Shown: one piece after another, positions 1-9,987 of the stretch
How the letters are laid out: the number at the start of each line of letters is the position of its first letter
Numbering within the stretch: position 1 is the stretch's first letter
DNA from: Sphingomonas limnosediminicola
GTDB taxonomy: Bacteria; Pseudomonadota; Alphaproteobacteria; Sphingomonadales; Sphingomonadaceae
Length of the DNA: 64,000 nucleotides
Direction of reading: 5' to 3'
NCBI RefSeq assembly: GCF_039537965.1
Contig: NZ_BAABBM010000001.1
Span: forward strand, 2,145,501 to 2,209,500
Translations under genes and position numbers: made by a program
Notes under the pieces: model-generated
Database searches by the model: none
Seen by the model: the letters and a program-made list of their open reading frames with translations, nothing else
What the model was told of the DNA's origin: nothing

Positions 1-188
1 TCGATGCCCAGGTCGGCTACACCTTCCAGAAGGGGTCACGGTTCGAGAACCTCGGCATCCTTCTTCAGGTCAGCAACGTGCTGAATTCGCCCTACCGCAC
101 TTACTATGACGTCAACGGGACTCAGACGCTCGAAGAGGTCAACAAGTATGGGCGTTCGTGGCTGCTTGGCGCGAGTTATCACTTCTAG
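1..188 (+). CDS. TonB-dependent receptor, C-terminal fragment
   Basis: Only the last 61 or so codons of this gene are inside the window; it enters from the left edge in the frame that starts at base 3. The visible segment has alternating aromatic and polar residues and ends in a final beta-strand reading LLGASYHF, the usual C-terminal strand of an outer-membrane barrel with a terminal Phe. The stop at 186–188 lies 15 bases before the GH3 gene, so both probably share a transcript. The position at the head of a glucan-degradation cluster suggests a receptor for oligosaccharides. Substrate and full length cannot be judged from the fragment. Confidence 0.8.
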   Translation, partial: DAQVGYTFQKGSRFENLGILLQVSNVLNSPYRTYYDVNGTQTLEEVNKYGRSWLLGASYHF

Positions 189-203
189 CTTTAGGGCGGT
201 TTC

Positions 204-2171
204 ATGATGAAGGTTTGGGGCGGTCTTACTCGGCCGAAGGCGATGTTGTGCCTTGCGGCTGGTCTGCTCGCTTCGAGCGTGGCGACCGCCCAAACGTGGC
301 CCAAGGCAACTGGCCAGCAGCCGCTCGATCCGGCAATTGAAGCGCGGGTGAAGGCGATCGTTGCCGGCATGACGCTGGAGCAAAAGGTTGGGCAGATGGC
401 CCAGCCCGACATTCGCTCGATCAAGCCGGACGAGGTGCGTCGCTATTATATCGGCTCGATCCTCAACGGGGGCGGCGCCTGGCCGGCGATGAACATGCAC
501 TCGAGCGTGGACGACTGGCTCAAGCTGTCGGACGCTTTTTACCGCGCCAGCATGTCCACAGACATGAAAGTGAAGGTCCCCGTGATCTGGGGCACCGACG
601 CGGTCCACGGGCACAACAACATCTACGGCGCGACGCTCTTTCCCCATAACGTCGGCCTCGGCGCGGCGCATGACCCGGCGCTCATGACGCGTATCGGTCA
701 TGCGACGGCGAAGCAGGTCCGAGCTACCGGTATCACTTGGGCGTTCGCGCCGACGCTGGCCGTCGTGCAGAACCCGCGTTGGGGACGTTCGTACGAAAGC
801 TACAGTTCCGACCCTGCGCTCGTGCGCAGCTACGGCGAAGCGATGGTCAAAGGGCTCCAGGGCCAGCTCGGCTCGCCAACTTCCGTACTCGCTACCGCGA
901 AGCATTGGCTCGGTGACGGCGGCACCTTCCATGGCATCGACCAGGGTGATGCGCGGACCAGCGAGACAAACCTCTATCGTACTCATGCCGCCGGATATTA
1001 CGGCGCGCTGAAGGCGAATGTGCAGACCGTGATGGTCAGCTATTCGAGCTTCACTGATACGGCGACCGGCAAGAAGTGGGGCAAGATGCACGGCAACGCG
1101 CATCTGGTTGGCGACGTGCTCAAGCGTCGGCTCGGCTTTGATGGTCTCGTCGTCAGCGATTGGAACGGCGTGGAGCAGGTTCCGGGCTGCACCAAATGGC
1201 ACTGCCCGCAGGCGATCAACGCCGGCATCGACATGGTGATGGTGCCGGACGACTGGAAGCAGTTTATTCCGGCAACCGTCCAGGACGTGCGAGCGGGCCG
1301 CATTCCGATGAGCCGGATCGACGACGCCGTCACACGCATCATTCGAGTGAAACTTAAATCGGGTCTGTTCGACGCGTCGCCTGCGACGGGGCAGCATCCC
1401 GGTGCAGAGGTCCTTCATTCGGCCGAAGTGCGGGAGCTTGCGCGGGAGGCAGTCCGCAAGTCGCTCGTGCTCTTGAAGAACGATCGCAACGTTTTGCCGT
1501 TGAGGCCGCAGGGCAAGGTGCTGGTCGTCGGCAAGGGCGCCGACAGCCTGCCCATGCAGGCAGGCGGCTGGTCGCTCACCTGGCAGGGCGATCAGACCAA
1601 GACGTCGGATTATCCCAACGCCGACACGTTGCTCTCAGCGATGAAGAAGTCGCTCGGTGCAAATCGTGTCGACTACAGCGCGGACGGCGTGGGCGTCGAC
1701 GTAAGGCGGTATAGCGCCGTCGTGATGGTCGCGGCCGAGCAGCCGTATGCGGAAGGAAAGGGCGACATCACTTTTCCGGCGACAATGCGCCATTCGGCGC
1801 GTTATCCAAATGACCTCAAGGCGCTCAATCGCGTGAGCGGCAAGGGCGTTCCCGTCGTAACGGTGCTCTATTCGGGACGCCCGGTCTCAGCGAACGACCT
1901 GATCAACCGCTCGGACGCATTCGTGGCGGCGTGGCTGCCGGGCACCGAAGGGCTCGGGATTGCAGACATGTTGCTCGCGGGGACTAATGGGAAGCGCGCT
2001 TATGATTTCACCGGCCGCTTGTCGTTCGACTGGCCCGCTGGCGATTGCCTGCCGCGCACCGGCGGCGTGCAATTCCGCCGCGGTTACGGGCTATCGCTCA
2101 CCAGCCACAAGCACCTTGGCAAGCTGCCTGAGAAGGTGCTCGTGATGGCCTGCCCAGCCGAAAGCCGTTAA
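204..2171 (+). CDS. GH3 exo-beta-glucosidase (two-domain type), exported
   Basis: Glycoside hydrolase family 3, 655 residues, expected to release glucose from beta-1,3- or beta-1,4-gluco-oligosaccharides in the periplasm. A signal peptide covers roughly residues 1–30 (hydrophobic [16 protein letters not shown]). The nucleophile is D319 in the VVSDWNG motif; E517 in [11 protein letters not shown] matches the acid/base region of plant exo-glucanases such as barley ExoI. The protein ends soon after the second (alpha/beta) sandwich domain and lacks the fibronectin-type tail of longer GH3 enzymes, including the second GH3 of this locus. It follows the receptor by 15 bases and precedes the halogenase homologue by 10 bases, so it is likely operonic. 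Family call is firm; exact linkage preference is inferred. Confidence 0.93.
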   Translation: MMKVWGGLTRPKAMLCLAAGLLASSVATAQTWPKATGQQPLDPAIEARVKAIVAGMTLEQKVGQMAQPDIRSIKPDEVRRYYIGSILNGGGAWPAMNMHSSVDDWLKLSDAFYRASMSTDMKVKVPVIWGTDAVHGHNNIYGATLFPHNVGLGAAHDPALMTRIGHATAKQVRATGITWAFAPTLAVVQNPRWGRSYESYSSDPALVRSYGEAMVKGLQGQLGSPTSVLATAKHWLGDGGTFHGIDQGDARTSETNLYRTHAAGYYGALKANVQTVMVSYSSFTDTATGKKWGKMHGNAHLVGDVLKRRLGFDGLVVSDWNGVEQVPGCTKWHCPQAINAGIDMVMVPDDWKQFIPATVQDVRAGRIPMSRIDDAVTRIIRVKLKSGLFDASPATGQHPGAEVLHSAEVRELAREAVRKSLVLLKNDRNVLPLRPQGKVLVVGKGADSLPMQAGGWSLTWQGDQTKTSDYPNADTLLSAMKKSLGANRVDYSADGVGVDVRRYSAVVMVAAEQPYAEGKGDITFPATMRHSARYPNDLKALNRVSGKGVPVVTVLYSGRPVSANDLINRSDAFVAAWLPGTEGLGIADMLLAGTNGKRAYDFTGRLSFDWPAGDCLPRTGGVQFRRGYGLSLTSHKHLGKLPEKVLVMACPAESR

Positions 2172-2181
2172 TTCCCAAACC

Positions 2182-3675
2182 ATGCGGAAAATCCTCATCG
2201 TTGGCGGCGGCACCGCGGGCTGGATGACCGCGGCGCTGTTCGGGAAACTGTTTCGCGGGCTATACGACATCGAAGTCGTCGAAAGCGAAGCGATCGGAAC
2301 AGTCGGAGTGGGTGAAGCGACCATTCCGGCAATCAAGAAATACAACGAGCTCATCCAGCTCGACGAAGCCGATTTCATGCGCCGCACGCAGGGCACGTTC
2401 AAACTAGGTATCCAGTTCGTGGACTGGCTTCGACCGGGGCAAAGCTACATGCATGGCTTCGGGGTGATCGGCCAGGACTGGGAATGGCTGCGTTGCCATC
2501 ATTATTGGTTGCGCACGCATCAGCGCGGGCGCGCTGAGGACTTCGCTAAATATTCGATCAACACAGCGGCTGCGCTCGAGAACAAGTTTGTGCGCGCGCG
2601 CGCCGACATGGCGGAATCGCCCATCGGTCATATCGCTCACGCATTCCACTTCGACGCGTCGCTTTACGCAAAATATCTGCGCAGCTTTGCTGAGCAGCAC
2701 GGCGTCAAGCGCACCGAGGGCAAGATCGTCGACGTCGGTATGCACGACAGCGGCGACATCGCTTCGGTCACGCTCGAGGACGGCCGCACGATCGATGCCG
2801 ACTTCTTCATCGACTGTTCGGGATTTCGCGGGCTGCTGATCGAGCAGACGATGAAAACGGGCTATGAGGACTGGAGCCATTGGCTCCCATGCGACCGTGC
2901 GATGGCGGTGCCGTGCGCGCGGACCCGCCCGCTGACGCCCTATACGCGCTCCACGGCGCACGAGCCGGGCTGGCAGTGGCGCATTCCGCTTCAGCACCGA
3001 ACGGGCAACGGTCTCGTCTACTCCAGCAAGCATATCGACGATGGCGCTGCTGAAAAGCTGCTGCTGTCCAACCTCGATGGTGAGCAGCTCGGTAATCCCA
3101 ACCGACTCCGTTTTACAAGCGGCAAGCGGCGGAAGATGTGGAACCGGAATTGCGTCGCGCTGGGGCTTGCAGCAGGCTTCCTGGAGCCGCTGGAGTCCAC
3201 CAGCATCCACCTAGTGCAATCGGCCGCCATCCGTTTCGTGCGGCTGTTTCCGGATAGCGCGACCGACCAGGCGACGATCGATGAGTTCAACCGGCAGTGC
3301 GACTTCGAGTGGGAGCGCGTGCGGGACTTCATCGTGCTTCACTATTGGGCCAACGAGCGGCCCGGCGCCTTCTGGGAATATTGCCGAACGATGGAACTGC
3401 CGGCGACACTCCAGCGCAAGATCGATCTATGGCGCTCCAACGGTCGTATTTTCAGGGAGGACGAGGAACTGTTCAGCGAGGAGAGCTGGATTCAGGTATT
3501 TCTCGGGCAAGGCATCGTGCCGCGAAGCTATGACCCGCTCGTCGAGATCAAGAGCGATCCGCAGATCGAGCAATTCCTCGGGAATATCGCCGCGACGATC
3601 GACCGCTGCGTCCAAGTGATGCCCACGCACGATGAGTTCGTAGCGAAATTCTGTCCGGCGGAGCCGGTCGCGTGA
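2182..3675 (+). CDS. Flavin-dependent tryptophan halogenase family protein (copy 1)
   Basis: A 497-residue member of the tryptophan halogenase family, which uses FADH2, oxygen and halide to form a hypohalous species. Visible marks are the FAD-binding GGGTAGW at residues 8–14, K74 in TFKLGIQF (the position expected for the catalytic lysine of PrnA/RebH), the WQWRIP block that fits the family WxWxIP signature, and the FLEPLEST segment with the expected glutamate. It sits between GH3 and GH30 genes, and its last codon overlaps the GTG start of GH30 by four bases, so translation is probably coupled. Family members beside TonB receptors in Brevundimonas and Xanthomonas halogenate indoles in vitro (established knowledge), but the natural substrate in such clusters is unknown. 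Confidence 0.9.
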   Translation: MRKILIVGGGTAGWMTAALFGKLFRGLYDIEVVESEAIGTVGVGEATIPAIKKYNELIQLDEADFMRRTQGTFKLGIQFVDWLRPGQSYMHGFGVIGQDWEWLRCHHYWLRTHQRGRAEDFAKYSINTAAALENKFVRARADMAESPIGHIAHAFHFDASLYAKYLRSFAEQHGVKRTEGKIVDVGMHDSGDIASVTLEDGRTIDADFFIDCSGFRGLLIEQTMKTGYEDWSHWLPCDRAMAVPCARTRPLTPYTRSTAHEPGWQWRIPLQHRTGNGLVYSSKHIDDGAAEKLLLSNLDGEQLGNPNRLRFTSGKRRKMWNRNCVALGLAAGFLEPLESTSIHLVQSAAIRFVRLFPDSATDQATIDEFNRQCDFEWERVRDFIVLHYWANERPGAFWEYCRTMELPATLQRKIDLWRSNGRIFREDEELFSEESWIQVFLGQGIVPRSYDPLVEIKSDPQIEQFLGNIAATIDRCVQVMPTHDEFVAKFCPAEPVA

Positions 3676-5093
3676 GGCGGCTCGCAGCCGTTGCTCTCAC
3701 TTTGCTGTTCGCGGGGTCGGCAGAGGCCGCGCCGCGCCCTCCACTCGCTCAGATTTGGGTGACCACGGCCGACGGAACTCTCAAGCTTGCGCCGGGGGCG
3801 GCGAGGGCCCCTGTCGGACGAGTGAACGGCAAGGAAACGGTCGCGATCGATACGTCCAAGCGATTCCAGAAGATGCATGGCTTTGGCGCGGCGATGACCG
3901 ATGCCTCCGCGCAGCTTCTGAGCGGTCTTCCCGCCGGCAAGCGCAAGGCGATCATGGCGGAACTGTTCGGGCGTAGCCGCAATGGCCTCGGCCTCTCGTT
4001 CACTCGGCTGACGGTCGGCGCTTCGGACTTCTCGCCGACACATTACAGCTACGACGATACGCCGAACAACGCGCCTGATCCCGAGTTGCGATACTTCTCG
4101 ATCGAACCGGCGCGCAAATATGTGCTGCCGCGCGTTCGCGAAGCTCTGGCCATCAATCCCGATCTGCGCGTGATGATCAGTCCGTGGAGCGCGCCGGCGT
4201 GGATGAAGACCACGCGCAGCCTCATCAAGGGCCAGCTTGTCCCGCAATATTATCCAGCGTTCGCGACCTATCTCGCTCGTACCGTCGAGGAGTTCGGTCG
4301 CGCAGGTGTGCCCGTGTCGATGCTCACGATCCAGAACGAGCCTGATTTCGAGCCCGATAATTATCCAGGGATGCGAGTAAACTCGCCTGATCGCGCGATC
4401 ATCATCGGCCAGCATGTCGGACCTACGTTTGAGACGCGCGGTCTGAAGACGCAGATCCTCGATTATGACCATAATTGGGATAATCCGGAGATGCCGATGA
4501 CGGTGCTCTCCGATCCGGTCGCTCGGCGCTACGTCGCGGGCGTCGCCTGGCATTGCTACGAAGGCGATGTTCCGGCGCAGTCGCCCGTTCACGACGCGCA
4601 TCCCGACAAGGATGCTTGGGAGACTGAATGCTCGGGCGGCGAGTGGTCGCCGAAGTTCAGCGAAGTGCTCGGCTGGATGACCGACAAGCTGATTATCGGT
4701 GCATCCAATCACTGGTCGCGCGGTTCGCTCCTGTGGAATTTGGCACTCGACCCGGCGCATGGTCCGCATAACGGCGGCTGCGGCGATTGCCGCGGCGTGG
4801 TCACGATCGACCCGGCCACCGGCGCGGTCACGCGGAACGTCGAATATTATATCCTCGGGCATGCGAGCCGGTTCATTCTACCGGGCGCCTATCACGTTGC
4901 CGCGGTCAAGCATGGCGGCGACGTGGAAGCGGCGGCATTTCTCAACCCCGACGGAAGCCGCGTCGTTATTGCGCATCGCAAGTCCGGAAAGGGACAGGTG
5001 ACGTTCGCGCTTGACGGCCGGCGCTATGCCGTTGCTCTTCCGATCGGATCGGTCGCCACCTTGCGCTGGAGCGCGCGAAGCCAATCAAAGTGA
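3672..5093 (+). CDS. GH30 glycosidase (beta-1,6-glucanase or beta-glucosidase type), exported
   Basis: Family 30 glycoside hydrolase, 473 residues, starting at GTG in a GTGA overlap with the preceding gene. Residues 1–20 form a signal peptide ending at AEA. The fold signatures are clear: MHGFGAAMTDASA near the N-terminus, acid/base E223 in TIQNEPDF, and likely nucleophile E319 in WETECSGGEW. A short beta-sandwich at the C-terminus completes the normal family layout. GH30 enzymes of bacterial laminarin loci remove beta-1,6 branches, which fits the neighbouring GH16 and GH3 genes; glucosylceramidase is the other common annotation for this family. The stop overlaps the GTG start of the permease by four bases. 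Confidence 0.9.
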   Translation: MRRLAAVALTLLFAGSAEAAPRPPLAQIWVTTADGTLKLAPGAARAPVGRVNGKETVAIDTSKRFQKMHGFGAAMTDASAQLLSGLPAGKRKAIMAELFGRSRNGLGLSFTRLTVGASDFSPTHYSYDDTPNNAPDPELRYFSIEPARKYVLPRVREALAINPDLRVMISPWSAPAWMKTTRSLIKGQLVPQYYPAFATYLARTVEEFGRAGVPVSMLTIQNEPDFEPDNYPGMRVNSPDRAIIIGQHVGPTFETRGLKTQILDYDHNWDNPEMPMTVLSDPVARRYVAGVAWHCYEGDVPAQSPVHDAHPDKDAWETECSGGEWSPKFSEVLGWMTDKLIIGASNHWSRGSLLWNLALDPAHGPHNGGCGDCRGVVTIDPATGAVTRNVEYYILGHASRFILPGAYHVAAVKHGGDVEAAAFLNPDGSRVVIAHRKSGKGQVTFALDGRRYAVALPIGSVATLRWSARSQSK

Positions 5094-6391
5094 CGGCGAT
5101 CGTAGAAGACAAGCAGCGCACCCTTCTCGCCTTTGCGGCGGTCACGACCCTCTTCTTTGCTTGGGGGTTCATCACTTCCAACAACGACCCGCTGATCGTC
5201 GCTCTGCGCGCGGCTTTCAGCCTTGACTATGCTGAAGCGCTGCTCACGCAGATCGTCTTCTTCCTTGCTTATGGACTACTGTCGCTTCCAGCGGCGTGGC
5301 TGACGAGCCGTATCGGGGCGGTGGATACGATCCTCGGCGCGTTGGCGATGATGACTTGCGGCTGCCTGCTGGTGGTCGTCAGCACCAATGCCGACCATTT
5401 TCTGCCAATCCTCGCGGCGCTGTTCGTTCTTGCCGGAGGATTTACGGCGTTGCAGGTCGCCGCAAATCCGCTCGCGGCGGAGCTTGGAGATCCGCGCCGT
5501 AGTCACTTCCGCCTGAACTTTGCGCAGGCATTCAATTCGCTAGGCGTGGTTATCGGCGTGCACTTCGGTTCGCTGGTAATGCTTGACGATCCGTCGCTGC
5601 GGGCAGCCACGAGCGTAGCGATCGCCCCAGCGCACCGGAGCGAGTTGCTTGGCGCGGTCGACCGGGCTTATCTCATCATGGCGGCACTGCTGGGCAGCCT
5701 GCTATTCTTCTTCGCTGTCCTCCGAAGGTTTCTGACCCATGTCGCGCCCGCGAATGGCGGCGCCGTGCCATCGGGAATGTTCGAGGCGCTGAAGTCGCCG
5801 TGGGCAGTTTTCGGTGCGGTCGCTATTGGCTTCTACGTCGGCGCCGAGGTGTCGGTCGGAAGTATCATGATCAACTTTCTGAACCAGTCGCGCATATTGT
5901 CGCTGCCGCTGGATAGCGCGGGCTCCTATCTCGCGAATTTCTACTGGGGCGGTGCGCTCGTCGGACGATTGGTTGGAACTGCGCTCCTCACACGCATCCG
6001 CGCGACGCGATTGCTCGCCCTATGTGCAACTGTTGCCGGGTTGCTTTGCCTGACCGTTGTCGCGGTAAGCGGGCCCATCGCGGGCTATGCGGCGTTGGCG
6101 ATCGGTTTCTTCAATTCGATCATGTTTCCGACGATCTTCACCATTACGCTAGACCGGTCGAGGGTTTCGCAGAGTTCGACCTCCGGCCTGCTTTGCCTGG
6201 CGATATTCGGGGGCGCGGTGCTGCCGATGGCAGTTGGCACGATTGCCGACAGCTACGGCCTCAGCATGTCCTTTGTCGTGCCGCTTGCCGCATACTCGTT
6301 CATCGCCTTCTTTGCCGTTGCTGCACGTAAGACGGATGCGGCACAAAAACTAACGACGGACGCGCCGCCGAGCGCCTCGCCGATACCGTAA
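5090..6391 (+). CDS. MFS sugar permease, FucP family
   Basis: A 433-residue inner-membrane protein with about twelve hydrophobic segments. The N-terminal block FFAWGFITSNNDPLI resembles the conserved first helix of the FucP (fucose/glucose/galactose:H+ symporter) family. It starts at GTG, overlapping the GH30 stop by four bases, and ends seven bases before the GH16 gene, so it belongs to the same operon. In this context the most likely cargo is glucose or another monosaccharide released by the periplasmic glycosidases. Substrate is inferred from context only. Confidence 0.88.
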   Translation: MTAIVEDKQRTLLAFAAVTTLFFAWGFITSNNDPLIVALRAAFSLDYAEALLTQIVFFLAYGLLSLPAAWLTSRIGAVDTILGALAMMTCGCLLVVVSTNADHFLPILAALFVLAGGFTALQVAANPLAAELGDPRRSHFRLNFAQAFNSLGVVIGVHFGSLVMLDDPSLRAATSVAIAPAHRSELLGAVDRAYLIMAALLGSLLFFFAVLRRFLTHVAPANGGAVPSGMFEALKSPWAVFGAVAIGFYVGAEVSVGSIMINFLNQSRILSLPLDSAGSYLANFYWGGALVGRLVGTALLTRIRATRLLALCATVAGLLCLTVVAVSGPIAGYAALAIGFFNSIMFPTIFTITLDRSRVSQSSTSGLLCLAIFGGAVLPMAVGTIADSYGLSMSFVVPLAAYSFIAFFAVAARKTDAAQKLTTDAPPSASPIP

Positions 6392-6397
6392 CAGGGG

Positions 6398-7258
6398 ATG
6401 GTTCTGATGATTACCGGCGTTTCCCTAGTGCTCATGGCTGCGCAATCGGCATTCACGGTGACCAATGCCACCTTCAGCGGTCCAGTCGACCGTCCGGCAA
6501 ACGCGAAGCTGGTGTGGCAGGACGAGTTCAACGGGACCACGCTCGACCTGAGCAAGTGGCAATATGACACGGCTTTCAACAAGCAGGGGTGGTTCAACAA
6601 GGAACGCCAATATTATTCGGCCGGCCGGCCCGAGAACTTCCGGTTCGCGAAGGGGCACCTGGTCATCACAGCGCGGCACGAGAGGCTCGATCCCGCGAAA
6701 TTCTCCGATTGGGGCGGGCAGGATTACACTTCAGGCAGGATCTATTCGAAGGGCCCGGGGTGGACCTATGGCTTCTACGAGATCCGCGCGAAGCTGCCGT
6801 GTGCGCGAGGGACGTGGCCGGCAATCTGGATGCTCCCCGTCACTATGACGAAATGGCCCGACGACGGCGAGATCGACATCATGGAGCAAGTGGGCGCAGA
6901 GCCGAACCTGATCTACGCGACATTGCACACCGGGCTGTTCAATCACGTGCTGAAAACGCAACGGAGCGCGCAGAAACCGGTACCGACCAGCTGCAGTGAC
7001 TTCCACGTTTACCAGCTCGACTGGCGACCGGACGTCATCACGCTCGGCGTCGACGGCCAGGGCATCCTGCGCGTTCGCAACGATCAGCCTGGCGGGAAGG
7101 GCGCGTGGCCGTTCGACACGCCCTTCAAGATGATCCTCAACCTCGCCGTCGGCGGCGACTGGGCTGGCGCGAAGGGCATCGACGATGCCGCCATGCCGCA
7201 GTCGATGGAGGTCGATTATGTGCGGGTCTGGAACGTTCCGCCGGGTGAGCGAGGCTGA
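6398..7258 (+). CDS. GH16 endo-beta-1,3-glucanase (laminarinase), exported
   Basis: Family 16 glycoside hydrolase, 286 residues including a probable signal peptide (about residues 1–20). The catalytic signature GEIDIMEQ is intact, with nucleophile E158, D160 and acid/base E163; the methionine-containing ExDIME form is typical of beta-1,3-glucanases. FWQDEF-like entry (LVWQDEFNG), GKLW-like strands and a C-terminal VDYVRVW strand also match the family. It should cut the beta-1,3 backbone of laminarin-type polymers into oligosaccharides taken up by the TonB receptors. ATG at 6407 (residue 4) is an alternative start; the first ATG has GGGG close upstream. No carbohydrate-binding module is attached. 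Confidence 0.93.
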   Translation: MVLMITGVSLVLMAAQSAFTVTNATFSGPVDRPANAKLVWQDEFNGTTLDLSKWQYDTAFNKQGWFNKERQYYSAGRPENFRFAKGHLVITARHERLDPAKFSDWGGQDYTSGRIYSKGPGWTYGFYEIRAKLPCARGTWPAIWMLPVTMTKWPDDGEIDIMEQVGAEPNLIYATLHTGLFNHVLKTQRSAQKPVPTSCSDFHVYQLDWRPDVITLGVDGQGILRVRNDQPGGKGAWPFDTPFKMILNLAVGGDWAGAKGIDDAAMPQSMEVDYVRVWNVPPGERG

Positions 7259-7305
7259 TCGAGAGTCGTGCTTTGAATGTCGGGAATGAAATGAGGGGGC
7301 ATGGA

Positions 7306-9531
7306 ATGGTCAGTAAGCTAGCGTTGGTGGCATCGGCCGCGATGGCATTGTGTTTGTCTGCCGAGGCCATCGGCCAGCCGGCTGTGAGTCCATGGCTCGA
7401 CCGCAGTCTGACACCCGAAGCGCGTGCCCGAGCGGCCGTTGCCGCTATGACGCTCGACGAGAAGCTTCGGCTGATCTTCGGCTATTCCGACCAGGCAGTG
7501 ACGGAGGTTTCAAAGGTTCCGGACGACATCGTGTCGCCCGAGCTAAAGGCCTATGTGCAGTCCCGCGCCGTCAAGGGCTCGGCGGGCTTCGTCCCCGGCG
7601 TTCCGCGTCTCGGGATCCCGGACCAGACGCAGACCGACGCTTCGATCGGCGTTCGTAACAGCTTGATCCCGAGCACGGCATTGCCGTCCTCGCTTGCGAC
7701 GGCCGCAAGTTTTGATCCAGAAGTGTCCCGCGCAGGCGGCGCGATGATCGGCGCTGAAGCTCGCGCGACCGGGCACAACACGATGTTGTCCGGCGGCGTG
7801 AACCTTGCGCGCGAGCCGCGGAACGGGCGCAACTTCGAGTATACCGGCGAGGACCCGCTGCTGGCTGGGACAATGGCCGGCGCGCTTATCGAGGGAATCC
7901 AGTCGAACAACATCATCTCGACGATCAAGCACTACGCCGTGAACGATCAGGAAACGCAGCGCACCTCGCTCGACGTCACCATTTCCGCTGAAGGTATGCG
8001 GCAGTCTGATCTCCTGGCGTTCGAGTTGGCGATCGAGCGCGGCAAGCCGGGTTCTGTCATGTGCTCGTACAATCTCATCAATGGTCGATGGGGCTGCGAG
8101 AACGATTATCTCCTGAACACCGTCTTGAAGGGCGACTGGGATTTCAAAGGTTTCGTGATGAGCGATTGGGGCGCGGTGCATTCGACTGCGCCTGCGGCAA
8201 ACAACGGGCTCGACCAGTTTACCGGCTTTTGCTGCGTGGCCGACAAGCCGTGGTTCGCGCCGCCGCAGATCAAGGCCGCGCTACAGACGGGGCAGATCTC
8301 GCAAGCCAGGCTCGACGACATGGTGGAACGCATCCTCTGGGCGCTGTTCGCGAAGGGGGCGGTCGACAATCCGATCAAGGTGACGCCAATCGACTATGCG
8401 GCGCACGCGGTGGTTTCTCAGAAGGCGGCGGAGGAATCGCTGGTCCTGCTGAAGAACGACGGTGACCTGCTTCCACTACGCGGCGTGAAGTCGATCGCGA
8501 TCATCGGCGGCAATTCGGACAAGGGCGTGATCGCCGGCGGCGGGTCGTCCGATGTCACACCGATCGGCGGAGCGATCATGATCGACGAACACACCTTTCT
8601 CCCCTCCGCGCCCCTCGCCGAGATCAAGCGCGAACTGCCGCGTGCACGCATTGATTTCGATGCCGGCGCCGATCCCGCCACAGCAGCATCCGCCGCGGCA
8701 TCATCTGATGTGGCAATTGTATTCGTCACCCAGCACGACAGCGAAGGGTATGACGGCAAGCTGGAGCTATCAGGCAACCAGGACGCGCTCGTCGCCGCTG
8801 TCGCGAGGGCGAACCCAAGAACGATCGTAGTGGTCGAGAGCGGCGGTGCGGTGTTCATGCCGTGGGCACCGCAGGTCCCGGTTATCCTTGAGGCGTTTTT
8901 CCCCGGCATTCGCGGGGGCGCAGCAATCGCGCGGGTCCTGACGGGCAAGGTCAATCCGTCGGGTCATTTGCCGATCACTTTCCCGGCGAGCGCCGACCAG
9001 CTGGCGCACCCGATCCTGCCCGGGCTCGGCCAGCCGAACGAGACACCGGTTCACGTAACCTATGATGAAGGCGCGACGATCGGGTACAAATGGTACGAAG
9101 CGAAGGGTTATCGCCCGCTGTTCTCGTTCGGCTATGGGCTCAGTTACACCCGCTTCGGCCTGTCCACGTTGACGGCACAACAGGATGGCCGCGCGATCCA
9201 CGCAAGCTTCTCCATGCGGAATATGGGCAAGCGCGAAGGTAAGGGCGTCGCCCAAATCTATGTGGCGCCGACCGGCAAGGACGCCGGTTGGGAAGCGCCG
9301 AAGCGGCTCGGGGCGTTCGCCAAGGTCGATCTGAAGCCCGGCCAGACCAAGCGCGTCGATGTCATCATCGATCCGCGCTTGCTCGCGACCTACGAGGCAG
9401 CGGGAAACAACTGGCGCATCAAGGCGGGCACATATCGCGTCATGCTCGGGCAGTCGTCCGACGGCGATCTTCAGAGCACCGATGTGACACTGCCCGAGGC
9501 GTCCTGGAGCGCAGCGATTGCGGCCGAATAA
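7306..9531 (+). CDS. GH3 beta-glucosidase with fibronectin-type C-terminal domain, exported
   Basis: Family 3 glycoside hydrolase of about 741 residues. The start chosen is ATG 7306, preceded by AGGGGG at 7294–7299 and giving a clean signal peptide (MVSKLALVASAAMALC onward); the frame is open to a TTG at 7273 and an ATG at 7291. Nucleophile D287 lies in FVMSDWGAVHS. The two catalytic domains are followed by a fibronectin-III-like domain (RNMGKREGKGVAQIYV region), absent from the first GH3 of the locus, so the two enzymes probably differ in chain-length preference. It is the last gene before a 527-base gap and may end the first operon. Likely beta-glucosidase in the periplasm; xylosidase activity cannot be excluded. 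Confidence 0.92.
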   Translation: MVSKLALVASAAMALCLSAEAIGQPAVSPWLDRSLTPEARARAAVAAMTLDEKLRLIFGYSDQAVTEVSKVPDDIVSPELKAYVQSRAVKGSAGFVPGVPRLGIPDQTQTDASIGVRNSLIPSTALPSSLATAASFDPEVSRAGGAMIGAEARATGHNTMLSGGVNLAREPRNGRNFEYTGEDPLLAGTMAGALIEGIQSNNIISTIKHYAVNDQETQRTSLDVTISAEGMRQSDLLAFELAIERGKPGSVMCSYNLINGRWGCENDYLLNTVLKGDWDFKGFVMSDWGAVHSTAPAANNGLDQFTGFCCVADKPWFAPPQIKAALQTGQISQARLDDMVERILWALFAKGAVDNPIKVTPIDYAAHAVVSQKAAEESLVLLKNDGDLLPLRGVKSIAIIGGNSDKGVIAGGGSSDVTPIGGAIMIDEHTFLPSAPLAEIKRELPRARIDFDAGADPATAASAAASSDVAIVFVTQHDSEGYDGKLELSGNQDALVAAVARANPRTIVVVESGGAVFMPWAPQVPVILEAFFPGIRGGAAIARVLTGKVNPSGHLPITFPASADQLAHPILPGLGQPNETPVHVTYDEGATIGYKWYEAKGYRPLFSFGYGLSYTRFGLSTLTAQQDGRAIHASFSMRNMGKREGKGVAQIYVAPTGKDAGWEAPKRLGAFAKVDLKPGQTKRVDVIIDPRLLATYEAAGNNWRIKAGTYRVMLGQSSDGDLQSTDVTLPEASWSAAIAAE

Positions 9532-9534
9532 CCG

Positions 9535-9594
9535 CTAGCTGCTCCAGCCGCCACCAAGGGCGCGGAGCAGGTCGACCTGCGATCCGTAGACCTG
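9535..9594 (-). pseudogene. Relic of NodT-type RND outer-membrane efflux protein C-terminus
   Basis: Read on the minus strand, about 19 codons followed by TAG encode QVDLLRALGGGW plus two serines, very like the last residues of NodT/OprM-type outer-membrane efflux lipoproteins, which usually end in ALGGGW. An in-frame TGA lies upstream within about 15 further codons and no other part of such a gene is visible, so this is at most a decayed end. The length is short enough that chance similarity is possible. Confidence 0.35.
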
Positions 9595-9630
9595 CCGTGG
9601 CGGGTTTCAGCCCATTCCTGCCGCTAGCGG
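9592..9630. repeat. Dispersed intergenic repeat, copy A
   Basis: The core CCCATTCCTGCCGC is also present, in reverse complement, in the gaps at 20421–20453 and 31210–31242. In this copy a perfect ten-base palindrome, CCGCTAGCGG, lies at 9621–9630, and an imperfect GGCAG/CTGCC stem flanks the core. All three copies are in noncoding DNA. Short palindromic intergenic repeats of this kind are common in GC-rich bacterial genomes; I cannot assign a named family. Confidence 0.6.
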
Positions 9631-9987
9631 CGAGAGGCAGAGTCCATCGCCGCCGCGATGCCCACTTCAAGTGGCGGTTGTGGCCCGTTGCGACGACGTC
9701 GTCCTTTCGCTGGCCATCCTTCCAGATGACGGTCGAACATCCGAAGCTGGCAATAAAGAAGGTCGGAAAGATTTCGGCGTCGTCAGAAGAAGCAGTTTCA
9801 AACATAGGAACTCTTTTCCTGTTGGCCCGGCATCTCGGCCGTAGGAGCGAAACTCACGGGTGAAGCGGCGATTCAACCGCTCGCAGTTGAGATACTACGA
9901 AGCGGTCCGTGGCCGCGAACTACGGTCGCAACCGCCGTGGCGCCCGACGATATTTGATCGGGCGGCGGCATCCATGCGCTTGTCCAA

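Noticed and set aside
36..1418. Long open frame of about 460 codons on the minus strand across the first GH3 gene
   Set aside because: It lies opposite a well-supported GH3 gene, has low-complexity Arg/His/Ala composition and no domain; a typical shadow in GC-rich DNA.
3528..4862. Open frame of about 444 codons on the minus strand opposite GH30
   Set aside because: Contradicted by intact GH30 catalytic motifs on the + strand; no ribosome-binding site or domain.
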